Source: an uncultured Saprospiraceae bacterium (GTDB lineage Bacteria; Bacteroidota; Bacteroidia; Chitinophagales; Saprospiraceae). Taken from it: a stretch of 64,000 nt of DNA. The notes beneath the pieces were generated by a model, which was not told the origin of the DNA, made no database searches, and worked only from the letters and a program-made list of their open reading frames with translations. How positions within the stretch are numbered: position 1 is the stretch's first letter; each line of letters starts with the position of its first letter. The stretch covers positions 62,001-126,000 of the forward strand of contig CALISO010000029.1 in assembly GCA_938041445.1 (NCBI GenBank), given 5' to 3'. Both the position numbers and the translations under genes were made by a program. Positions 46,301-53,836 of this stretch are shown piece after piece.

Positions 46301-46557
46301 ACACCAACTCCGTTAACGGCGATTATTTCTTTGATTTGTGGGACTTTAGTTTTGATGGTCTGCTCTACTCCAGCTCGCATTGTCATTGCTGACATAGAAC
46401 AAGTCTCACAGTTACCTAGCCACTTCACTTTGACTACGAAATCATCAGTGACTTCGACAATTTCGATATTGCCACCATCCACCGCCAAGTGTGGTCGAAT
46501 TTCATTCAATGCAGCGTCAACTGCGTCTGTAAGTTTCTGTTTTTCAAGTGATGACAT
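46297..46557 (-). CDS. NifU C-terminal-domain Fe-S scaffold protein
   Basis: A single NifU C-terminal domain of 86 residues: RPHLAVDGGNIEIVEVTDD and the metal-binding WLGNCETCSMSAMT with its CxxC pair. It would carry or transfer Fe-S clusters. It lies 64 bases downstream of mrp and overlaps pyrF. A TACATTTG element ends 4 bases before its ATG. Confidence 0.92.
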   Translation of the reverse strand: MSSLEKQKLTDAVDAALNEIRPHLAVDGGNIEIVEVTDDFVVKVKWLGNCETCSMSAMTMRAGVEQTIKTKVPQIKEIIAVNGVGV

Positions 46558-46561
46558 ATAG

Positions 46562-46569
46562 CAAATGTA
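46562..46569 (-). promoter_or_regulatory. -7 element (TACATTTG) abutting the nifU-C start
   Basis: Exact TAnnTTTG match with CTAT between its last G and the ATG. Transcription would begin within a base or two of the start codon, making a leaderless mRNA plausible. Confidence 0.45.
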
Positions 46570-46621
46570 CGATTTATATTTATTAGAGTCTTGAAATAAA
46601 GCTTGGGATGCTACAACAGTT

Positions 46622-47707
46622 CTATGTGACCGTAATCTTCACCATTTGTGTCTCAGGCAAGTCTTTTTGACGAATTGCCAATTGTCCAAGAAATCCATCA
46701 GTAGCATTCTCTAAATAACCCTTTGCAACATTTCCATCTTGTATCATCGCTGGCTTGCCTTGATCTGCACCCGATCCGACACCCATTACTAGAGGAACTT
46801 GACCGAGTAACTGTGTCTCCCCTAACTGAGCAAGTCTCTCTCCGCCACCACTGCCAAATAATTCATAACGATTATCAGGTAGCTCTTCAGGTGTGAACCA
46901 ACTCATGTTCTCGATGACACCAAGTATTGGCACATTGACATTAGGCAGTCTGAACATATTCATTGCTTTATGTGCATCAGCAACAGATACTTGCTGTGGA
47001 GTAGTAACCATCACTGCTCCTGTAAGCGGTAGTGACTGTACCAGTGTCAATTGTATATCGCCAGTTCCTGGTGGCAAATCGATAATCATAAAATCCAACT
47101 CAGGCCACAACGTATCATAGATAAACTGCTTAATAATTCCTGCTAGTCTTGGACCTCTGAGAACAACCGCTTGTTCTTCTTCTATCAGATAGCCTAGAGA
47201 TATCGTATGAATACCATATTGCTCAATTGGAATCATCTTTGCCTTCTCAGCGACCTTTCTGATTTGAGGTTTGGAGTCTTTCAACCCTAGCATTGTAGGC
47301 ATAGACGGACCATACAAATCTGCATCCATAAGTCCGACTTTATACCCTTTTTGGCTAAGAGCAATAGCTAAGTTGGAAGATATAGTAGACTTGCCAACTC
47401 CTCCCTTTCCAGATGCAACTGCTATCACATGTTTCACTTGTGGCAATGGCGATGTAGCAGCGTGCTGTTGCTTCTTAAAATTGATCAACACTTGAGCATC
47501 AGGATATTCTTCCTGAACTACTTTTTCTGCCTCTGCTGAGTATAGCATCTTGAGATTATCCTCAGAAGGATGTAACACTATTGTAAATGTGACTCGGTTA
47601 TCTTTGACTTGGAAGTCAAACATCTTACCATCCTCTACGATGTTCTTAGAAGTATTAGGATTGATGACTTTACGAAGTAAAGACAGTACTTTATTATTAT
47701 CTAACAT
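46622..47707 (-). CDS. Mrp/NBP35 family P-loop ATPase
   Basis: Iron-sulphur cluster carrier family. An N-terminal MIP18/DUF59-like domain (1-80) is followed by VASGKGGVGKSTISSNLAIAL, the deviant Walker A of the family, and DFMIIDLPPGTGDIQLTLVQ. The protein contains no cysteine at all; where other Mrp proteins have a CxxC after ENMS, here the stretch reads WFTPEELPDNRYELFG. A separate small NifU-C protein with a CxxC is encoded next to it. 361 residues. Confidence 0.9.
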   Translation of the reverse strand: MLDNNKVLSLLRKVINPNTSKNIVEDGKMFDFQVKDNRVTFTIVLHPSEDNLKMLYSAEAEKVVQEEYPDAQVLINFKKQQHAATSPLPQVKHVIAVASGKGGVGKSTISSNLAIALSQKGYKVGLMDADLYGPSMPTMLGLKDSKPQIRKVAEKAKMIPIEQYGIHTISLGYLIEEEQAVVLRGPRLAGIIKQFIYDTLWPELDFMIIDLPPGTGDIQLTLVQSLPLTGAVMVTTPQQVSVADAHKAMNMFRLPNVNVPILGVIENMSWFTPEELPDNRYELFGSGGGERLAQLGETQLLGQVPLVMGVGSGADQGKPAMIQDGNVAKGYLENATDGFLGQLAIRQKDLPETQMVKITVT

Positions 47708-47846
47708 TAGGTATTATTGAATCCATTAAAAATGTCGCATTCTTGAGAGTTTCGTTATGATCAACTCAAAACCTAGACTATACACAATCTACGTAAGCGA
47801 TAAGTTCTTGCACGAGCCAAAATATTTTAAATCATTATAAAAATGA

Positions 47847-48650
47847 CTATCCCATATCACTTACCTCCATCATCGCATCTTCTACCTGGTGAACAAGTTG
47901 AGTGTAGAGAGGGTCACGCTTAGTCTCCTTAGTTCTCACAAGAGGAAGGTTGACAGGTATATGCTTGACAAATTGGGAAGGTGCTGACTTCATAATGTAG
48001 ATGTCATCAGCCAGAAATACTGCTTCAGGAATATCGTGGGTCACAAAGATTACTGTACTTTGAAACTTGTTCCAAACATTTGAGAGAAGCATCTGCATAT
48101 TGAGTCTAGTACGTATATCTAATGCTCCAAATGGCTCATCCATTAAAATGATGGAAGGATTAGCAATGATACTTCTTGCAATGGCTACCCGTTGCAGTTG
48201 ACCTCCTGACAATGTTGGATACTGGGCATACTTCCATTCGTGTCCTTTTAATCCTACTAGTTCTATCAATTCCCTTGCTTGCTCTTCGCGTTCTTGCTTA
48301 GGTACTCCTTTGAATTTCAGTGCAAGTGAAACATTCTCAAGTACTGTCATCCAGGGTAATGATGAATACTGTTGGAATACCATACTAGCACGATTGGTCT
48401 TGTCTGGGGGATTACCATTCAGCAAGACCTTGCCTTCTGTAGGTTGTTGTAAACCAGCAATATATCTGAGTAACGTGGACTTACCACAACCAGACATTCC
48501 CAAAATTACTATAAACTGCCCTTGATCAGGTTTGTCCTCAATCAGAAACTCTAAATCTTTGATTATGAATGACTCACCTCCATCATAGCTTTGGCCAATG
48601 CCCGTTAGCTCGACTATATTATTTAATGTTGTTTCTGGGAATATACTCAT
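47847..48650 (-). CDS. ABC transporter ATP-binding protein (nitrate/taurine-type), envelope operon
   Basis: Walker A LGMSGCGKSTLLRYIAGL, signature LSGGQLQRVAIARS, Walker B IILMDEPFGALD and the H-loop FVTHDIPEAVFLADD are complete, and the sequence resembles SsuB/TauB ATPases. 267 residues. Last gene of a five-gene minus-strand operon; it overlaps the permease gene by 4 bases. Paired with the OmpA-fused binding protein, its cargo is unlikely to be a standard taurine or nitrate. Confidence 0.9.
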   Translation of the reverse strand: MSIFPETTLNNIVELTGIGQSYDGGESFIIKDLEFLIEDKPDQGQFIVILGMSGCGKSTLLRYIAGLQQPTEGKVLLNGNPPDKTNRASMVFQQYSSLPWMTVLENVSLALKFKGVPKQEREEQARELIELVGLKGHEWKYAQYPTLSGGQLQRVAIARSIIANPSIILMDEPFGALDIRTRLNMQMLLSNVWNKFQSTVIFVTHDIPEAVFLADDIYIMKSAPSQFVKHIPVNLPLVRTKETKRDPLYTQLVHQVEDAMMEVSDMG

Positions 48651-49804
48651 GTTGTTGCTACAGATTTAGCCCTTCCATTGATCATTGGTTCTACGAGTTC
48701 TTTGACTTTGTATGCGATGATACCAACAAAAATGACATGAATCACCCATAATGTATCACCAAACAAATAGCTGAGTAACTTAAGGTCAAGAAAGTTGAAT
48801 ATCTCATCAAGTGCCAAGATGAGATATGCTCCAAGACATACCCATATCAGTGCTTTTATAGCAAAGTCGATCAACAACTCTACCATTGACTCCTTTTTTA
48901 GTTCTGATGAGTATTGTTCTGTAACTTGATACTTATGTGGAAAGAATTTCTTATCTAAATACATAAATAAGCGATCCTGAAGTATTCCAATCAAAATAAA
49001 AATGATCAGTATTGCAAACACCTTGTCTGGTCTTCCAAATCGCTTACTCGTCCAAATGATTGTTCCTAATCCTCCTTGATTTGCCATTCCTTCTGCAACA
49101 ATAATATATGTCCAACTGATTGCAGTCAATACCCTGACATCATCCATCAACTTAGATAAGACTGATGGGATATAGACAGATCTGATTGTTTGCCATTTAG
49201 TCGCTCCAAGCGTATAGACAGTCTTAACATATACATCATCAACGTCCTTGATTCTCTGAATAATGACAGGAACCAAGTAGATCATAATACCAAATGCTAA
49301 GAAGTTGATTTTCATATTTGCACCAAGACCCCATACCAATAGGAATAGACTCGTCACAGCTGTCAATGGTACGAACCGATAGGCATCAATCTGAGATTGA
49401 AATAAAGCATTGAATAAAGGAATCAATCCGATTAAAAATGCAATTGGCAATGACCAAAGAATAGCCTTGAGGTACCCACCTAGATTAAAACCCATTGATA
49501 AACAGAAGTTCTTAATCAAGTCATTATCACGAAACATATCTGAAAATGCGCAACCGAACACTGAATTCACTTTTTGATCTCGTTGCTCCACCACTGTCTT
49601 ACCATCAGTACCTTGATATGATACATCGATGGTATGCGTATAGCATTCACCAAAAGGTCGGGGCAATAGATTTCTAGGAGCAATAGGATCATCTCCCGCT
49701 GTCACGGCAACCCATATCAGCATTATCAACCCAAAACCTATGATACCAAAGATGGTTCTTTGACTTTTAGATACCGGGCCCCTCAATTCAAACATCCAAG
49801 ACAT
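48647..49804 (-). CDS. ABC transporter permease with extra C-terminal helices
   Basis: A SsuC/TauC-like permease. One helix at 18-38, then a periplasmic segment (about 40-100, with three cysteines) and a five-helix core with the EAA loop YTLGATKWQTIRSVYIPS. Residues 300-385 add a basic linker and two more helices not present in the usual ~260-residue permeases. 385 residues in all. The binding-protein gene ends 6 bases upstream. The extensions fit a complex with the partners in this operon. Confidence 0.87.
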   Translation of the reverse strand: MSWMFELRGPVSKSQRTIFGIIGFGLIMLIWVAVTAGDDPIAPRNLLPRPFGECYTHTIDVSYQGTDGKTVVEQRDQKVNSVFGCAFSDMFRDNDLIKNFCLSMGFNLGGYLKAILWSLPIAFLIGLIPLFNALFQSQIDAYRFVPLTAVTSLFLLVWGLGANMKINFLAFGIMIYLVPVIIQRIKDVDDVYVKTVYTLGATKWQTIRSVYIPSVLSKLMDDVRVLTAISWTYIIVAEGMANQGGLGTIIWTSKRFGRPDKVFAILIIFILIGILQDRLFMYLDKKFFPHKYQVTEQYSSELKKESMVELLIDFAIKALIWVCLGAYLILALDEIFNFLDLKLLSYLFGDTLWVIHVIFVGIIAYKVKELVEPMINGRAKSVATT

Positions 49805-49810
49805 AGGCGA

Positions 49811-51451
49811 TTATCCTGGGATTAATTCGAAATCTGTCCTTCTATTTTTTGCTTTACACTCGGCAGTAGCATTGGACTCACATCCTGCAACTGGCTTATT
49901 CGGTCCATTACCTAAGATCACAAACCTGTTTCTATCTAGACCATATTCTTGTTGTAGATAGCTTGCTACTGACTGTGCTCTTTTTTCCGAAAGGGTGATA
50001 TTGTTTTGTAATGATCCAGTACTATCTGTATTTCCTTCAATACGAATTTTTGTACCTGCAAATGCTTTTGCCACTTCAGCAAACTGCAGATCGATTATTG
50101 TCTTTGCATTAGCAGTCAATTGATGTTGCCCTGTTGCAAAACTTATACTTACTGGCTTAGTTGCAATCGGTGCTACAACCTTATCCTTAGGAGACGCAGG
50201 AGTAAATACCTTACTCTTTTCTGCTGCATACTTAGATCCTTGAAGCTCACTAGCATTTTGTACAGCTCCAGTGTAGATCACAGACCTCCAACTTGGGGCT
50301 GTCTTAGTCGCATCTCCAGTCTTCACAAAGTTCTTAGACATCTTGGTGTATAGTTCTTTACCTGTCATCCCTTTATAACTTGGATTAAGGCCAAAGAAGT
50401 TGACATTATCACCGTGTGAAGTCCACTTTACAACAGACATCATTCCAAGTGCATCATCAGTAGACACACCATTTAGTTCGGCTAGATACTTTGCAGCTTT
50501 CTCTTGGTTAGACTTATTATTAAGTTCAGCAACACCTTTCATCCAACCCTCGTAGAAATCATTAAACATTTGTCTCTTTCCGTCGATTACGTCTTGTGTT
50601 GCTACCATAATGTCGGCAATGACATTAGTTTGACTCTCTGTATTCAGTAGTATTGATGAACCAGGAACATCTCTAGTTGCGATAATATCATCTGGACTCC
50701 AAACGACAGCCGCATCTACATCATTAGTTCTGAATAACTCTGCAGCTTTCAGGTTATCTGTAGTTTTGATGACCTTGACATCGTTATAATTCAGTCCTGC
50801 TGCTTCCAAAGATGTAATTAGCAATGTTTGAGCTGGTGAAGGAACTGCAACTGCAATTGTCTTACCCTTCAGGTCATTGACTGACTTGATTCCTCTCTTT
50901 ACAATAATCGCATCTCCACCTCTAGACCAGTCAACCTGCATAAATGCTCTTGGATTGGCTGCATTGATCTCATCAGGTGCTGTATACAATGGAAATGCAT
51001 CAGCAGTCTGCACGATGACGTCATACTCACCTGCCAACCACGCGTCCATTGCTACAATCAAGTCATTTTCTAGTTTGAAGTCAACTTTAAAACCATACTC
51101 TTTATAGAAACGACTTCTGAGATTTGCTTCAGCACCTTCATTGAAATATAATCCTGGTGCATATCCACCCCAACTTACAAGTTGGACTCTTAATGTCTCA
51201 TCGTCACCTCTCGATGTAGAGTTAGCTGATTTTCCAGCGTTGGTATTTTTACTCCCATCACTATTCTTGCCTAGGATTGTTGTTTTATCTCCATTCGTTG
51301 AAGTTCTAGTTTCTTCTGTTTTGTCAGCAACGTTGATTGAGCCATCCGGATTAACGAATTTTTCTTTCAATTTCAGAAAGCCAAATGCCAATATCGCTAG
51401 TATGATAGCGGTGATTAATAATTTTGAAAATGTGGTTAGACGCTTTGCCAT
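49811..51451 (-). CDS. Membrane-anchored substrate-binding protein fused to an OmpA domain
   Basis: Residues 10-28 are a single N-terminal membrane anchor, followed by a Ser/Thr/Asn-rich linker (about 35-85). Residues 87-370 form an NMT1/nitrate-type periplasmic binding domain (LRVQLVSWGGYAPGL, GEYDVIVQTADAF, VKRGIKSVNDLKGKTIAV, DVDAAVVWSPDD). Residues 432-546 are an OmpA C-domain with EGNTDSTGSLQNN, LSEKRAQSVASYL and NRRTDFEL, the residues that bind peptidoglycan. The chain therefore links the ABC transporter to the cell wall. Relatives are described elsewhere as phosphate-type binding/OmpA proteins, but the ligand is unknown. Confidence 0.88.
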   Translation of the reverse strand: MAKRLTTFSKLLITAIILAILAFGFLKLKEKFVNPDGSINVADKTEETRTSTNGDKTTILGKNSDGSKNTNAGKSANSTSRGDDETLRVQLVSWGGYAPGLYFNEGAEANLRSRFYKEYGFKVDFKLENDLIVAMDAWLAGEYDVIVQTADAFPLYTAPDEINAANPRAFMQVDWSRGGDAIIVKRGIKSVNDLKGKTIAVAVPSPAQTLLITSLEAAGLNYNDVKVIKTTDNLKAAELFRTNDVDAAVVWSPDDIIATRDVPGSSILLNTESQTNVIADIMVATQDVIDGKRQMFNDFYEGWMKGVAELNNKSNQEKAAKYLAELNGVSTDDALGMMSVVKWTSHGDNVNFFGLNPSYKGMTGKELYTKMSKNFVKTGDATKTAPSWRSVIYTGAVQNASELQGSKYAAEKSKVFTPASPKDKVVAPIATKPVSISFATGQHQLTANAKTIIDLQFAEVAKAFAGTKIRIEGNTDSTGSLQNNITLSEKRAQSVASYLQQEYGLDRNRFVILGNGPNKPVAGCESNATAECKAKNRRTDFELIPG

Positions 51452-51504
51452 TTTATTATGGTATGTATTTGTGATTGAATGTTTTGACGTATTGTGTTGA
51501 CTTC

Positions 51505-52518
51505 CTAAAAGAAGTCATCATATTCATTGTTACCAGATTGTTCTTTGACCTTTTCAATATGTGAATCGAGTTCTAGTATATCCTCTTTCTCAACATCATT
51601 GAGAATATCTTGCTTGGCAGCTCCCAATATCAGGGAATCTGACTTGGCTTCCCACTCCTCAAGCATTTTCATTCCTTTCTCTTCAAAGATACCGTTTTGT
51701 ATATCTATAGAATTCATAAAATCTTCTGACATATCCATAAAATTCTCCATCTCTCCTACCTTCAATGATACATCATCAGTGATTACTTCCATTGCTTGAT
51801 CAAACATTGCTTTCTTATCCTTATCCCCTTTGATGATATTCATTGCAGACTTCATCGCACTATGACTTGCGAGAATTGCCTTTTGCTCTTGTGACTTAAT
51901 CTTTACCTGATCTTCAATATCCTCGATTAAGATGTAAGAATTGTCCGACATCTTTGTCAAGACTCGCTGCATTACTTCCATCTTTTTCAGCAACGTTTCA
52001 AGCTTCACATTACTCTCTTTAAGTCTTCCAGCCTTCCGAGTCTTAAGGATGAGCTGTTTCTCATTGTTATTGACTTTTGCCTTGGTTGCAATGTTCATAT
52101 TTGACTTGATCTCCTCACTGTTATTGAATATCATCTCCATCAACTTGTGCTTTTCTTTACGCAACTTGCCAATTTGGATATTCATTTTTTTGAGGTTATA
52201 CTTTAGGTCATCGACATATCCATTAAGGATGCTCATCGGGTCAATCTTGACAAAGATTCCAGTAATCCACCGCATCAATGATTGATACATATAGCCCACA
52301 ACAGACCTTGTACGTGAATCTAATGCCATAAATACAATGAGCCCAACAGTAATCAAACCTACTGCCATACCTATTGGTGTCACTAGTGCACCGGCTAAGA
52401 CTGTGAAAAACTTAATAATAAAGAATGTTGCAAGACCAAGTGACCCTAGGAGAAATAGACCTCCAACGATTCCTTCAGGCTTTTGCCAAAATGACTTAGT
52501 GAGTCGCTTTCTTGCCAT
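51505..52518 (-). CDS. Membrane-anchored PspA/IM30-like coiled-coil protein
   Basis: Two hydrophobic segments (about 15-36 and 43-65) are followed by a long, charged helical region (90-290). That region begins DPMSILNGYVDDLKYNL and continues with coiled-coil heptads, then SQEQKAILASHSAMKSAMNI and an acidic helix VGEMENFMDMSEDFM. This layout recalls PspA/IM30 (the DPxxxLxxyxxdm start, hairpin and C-terminal helices), with a membrane anchor in place of the amphipathic helix. Homology is my inference; PspA-family sequences are too variable to prove it by eye. It is 53 bases upstream of the binding-protein gene. Confidence 0.6.
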   Translation of the reverse strand: MARKRLTKSFWQKPEGIVGGLFLLGSLGLATFFIIKFFTVLAGALVTPIGMAVGLITVGLIVFMALDSRTRSVVGYMYQSLMRWITGIFVKIDPMSILNGYVDDLKYNLKKMNIQIGKLRKEKHKLMEMIFNNSEEIKSNMNIATKAKVNNNEKQLILKTRKAGRLKESNVKLETLLKKMEVMQRVLTKMSDNSYILIEDIEDQVKIKSQEQKAILASHSAMKSAMNIIKGDKDKKAMFDQAMEVITDDVSLKVGEMENFMDMSEDFMNSIDIQNGIFEEKGMKMLEEWEAKSDSLILGAAKQDILNDVEKEDILELDSHIEKVKEQSGNNEYDDFF

Positions 52519-52541
52519 AGAGTTTTAATGTGTGTAGAGTA

Positions 52542-52549
52542 CAAAAGTA
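52542..52549 (-). promoter_or_regulatory. -7 element (TACTTTTG) for the PspA-like gene
   Basis: Exact TAnnTTTG match on the minus strand, 24 bases before the ATG at 52518, so the last four genes of the envelope operon could be transcribed from here. Confidence 0.4.
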
Positions 52550-52636
52550 CGAATCTATAACGAGATATGGAGTAAGATAAATTCCAACCTTGTTATGTAG
52601 TTAGTCTAAGAAAACAGACTGTTTATCTATACAGGC

Positions 52637-53317
52637 CTAAGAACTATGTTGTTTGATCATATCAAGGTCTTTCTGTATCTGGTCTACAAGGATGTGGTAA
52701 GCACCATAGAAGCCATCTTTGGTTGCAGCGACTTTTGCAGAAGCCTTACTTGACGATTGCTTGATTTGCTCTAAATCTGCCTTAAGTTTCTCAACTTCTT
52801 GTTGCAGTTCAACAATACGATCCTCTCTATCCTTAATGCCCTTGACGTGTGCCTTCAGTTTTTCTTCACGTTTTTGCACACGGTTTGTTTGTTGATTATC
52901 AAACGCTACCTGAAATTTTTGCTCTTCTGAAAGTAGAACCGCTAAATACTTATCACCCGATTGCACTAAACTTTTAGGTGTAGCACCCATCGTTTTTGCC
53001 ATCGCTAAAGCTGACTTATATCGAGTAGCATCGTCCATATCAACATTACCAAGACTTTGTAGTGATTGCTTGAATTCTAAATAATCAAAGCCCTCAATGT
53101 TGTTCTTCTCTATCGCCTCCAGTAATTTATTGATAAATCTCTCACTTGGTTGAGCATCCGCACTAGGCCGTGGCACGTCTTTACTAGTTGGAGCAGTAGT
53201 CTGCGGCTTAGGCTTAGGATTTGAGGTCGGCTTGACTTTATTACTTTCCTTGGCCTCAGGAGTACCATCTTTAGCACCTTCGTCAACGATGAATAGGTTT
53301 TTGATCTTATCGAGCAT
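52637..53317 (-). CDS. Soluble coiled-coil protein, first gene of the envelope operon
   Basis: A protein of 226 residues with no signal peptide or membrane helix. The N-terminal part (15-60) is rich in Pro, Lys, Thr and Ser (disordered linker), the middle (60-120) is a helical domain (RFINKLLEAIEKNNIEG, FKQSLQSLGNVD), and 145-195 is a strong coiled coil (KDREDRIVELQQEVEKLKA). The C-terminus is a short helix. No family recognised. It precedes the PspA-like gene by 118 bases, in the same direction, and may bind that protein's cytosolic side. Confidence 0.6.
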   Translation of the reverse strand: MLDKIKNLFIVDEGAKDGTPEAKESNKVKPTSNPKPKPQTTAPTSKDVPRPSADAQPSERFINKLLEAIEKNNIEGFDYLEFKQSLQSLGNVDMDDATRYKSALAMAKTMGATPKSLVQSGDKYLAVLLSEEQKFQVAFDNQQTNRVQKREEKLKAHVKGIKDREDRIVELQQEVEKLKADLEQIKQSSSKASAKVAATKDGFYGAYHILVDQIQKDLDMIKQHSS

Positions 53318-53377
53318 AGAGATTTTTTATGAATGTCAACGTCCAAGTTACAACTTGTAACAATTATATACAATGGC

Positions 53378-53836
53378 TTAAACGTATCCTTTTGGAAAAT
53401 TGAACATTTGGTGGTAACTATCATCTTGCCCTTGAGAAAAGATGTAGTTAGTTCTGCCATTAGTAACCCAGCAATACGGAAATTGGAGTTTCAGATTGTA
53501 GCGAGCGATTTGATTGAATACACTTTGGTTGATTGGCTCCGTCCAAGCCTTGCATTCTACGAGTAAAAATGGTTCTCCACCATTATAGACAACGATGTCT
53601 GATCGCATTTCTCCTAGCACATGATTATTAGATTCAACCTCTATTGACTTAATTCTAATAGATTCAACTTTAACCAAGTAGCTGATGACTAATTGCCTAA
53701 CCATTTCCTCTGGTTGCTGTACAAGCCATTTGTGTCTTACTGGACAGTATATGTGTGGTATTGAGTCAATCTCTTTCACTCTAAGCTGTGCTTGATATGT
53801 CAATAAATCAATCTCCCAAGCTTGCATGTAGTACAT
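53378..53836 (-). CDS. HsdR N-terminal-domain (PD-ExK nuclease-like) protein
   Basis: A stand-alone copy of the type I restriction R-subunit N-terminal domain. The restriction-type motif is MRSDIVVYN ... LLVECKA: Asp80, Glu94 and Lys96 are in place. PEEMVRQLVISYL and VFNQIARYNLKLQFPYCWVTNG complete the pattern seen in many Bacteroidota, where it is a housekeeping protein of unknown function rather than a restriction enzyme. No methylase or specificity subunit is present. The start could be at 53836 or at the ATG at 53827. It overlaps the next gene by 29 bases. Confidence 0.82.
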   Translation of the reverse strand: MYYMQAWEIDLLTYQAQLRVKEIDSIPHIYCPVRHKWLVQQPEEMVRQLVISYLVKVESIRIKSIEVESNNHVLGEMRSDIVVYNGGEPFLLVECKAWTEPINQSVFNQIARYNLKLQFPYCWVTNGRTNYIFSQGQDDSYHQMFNFPKGYV

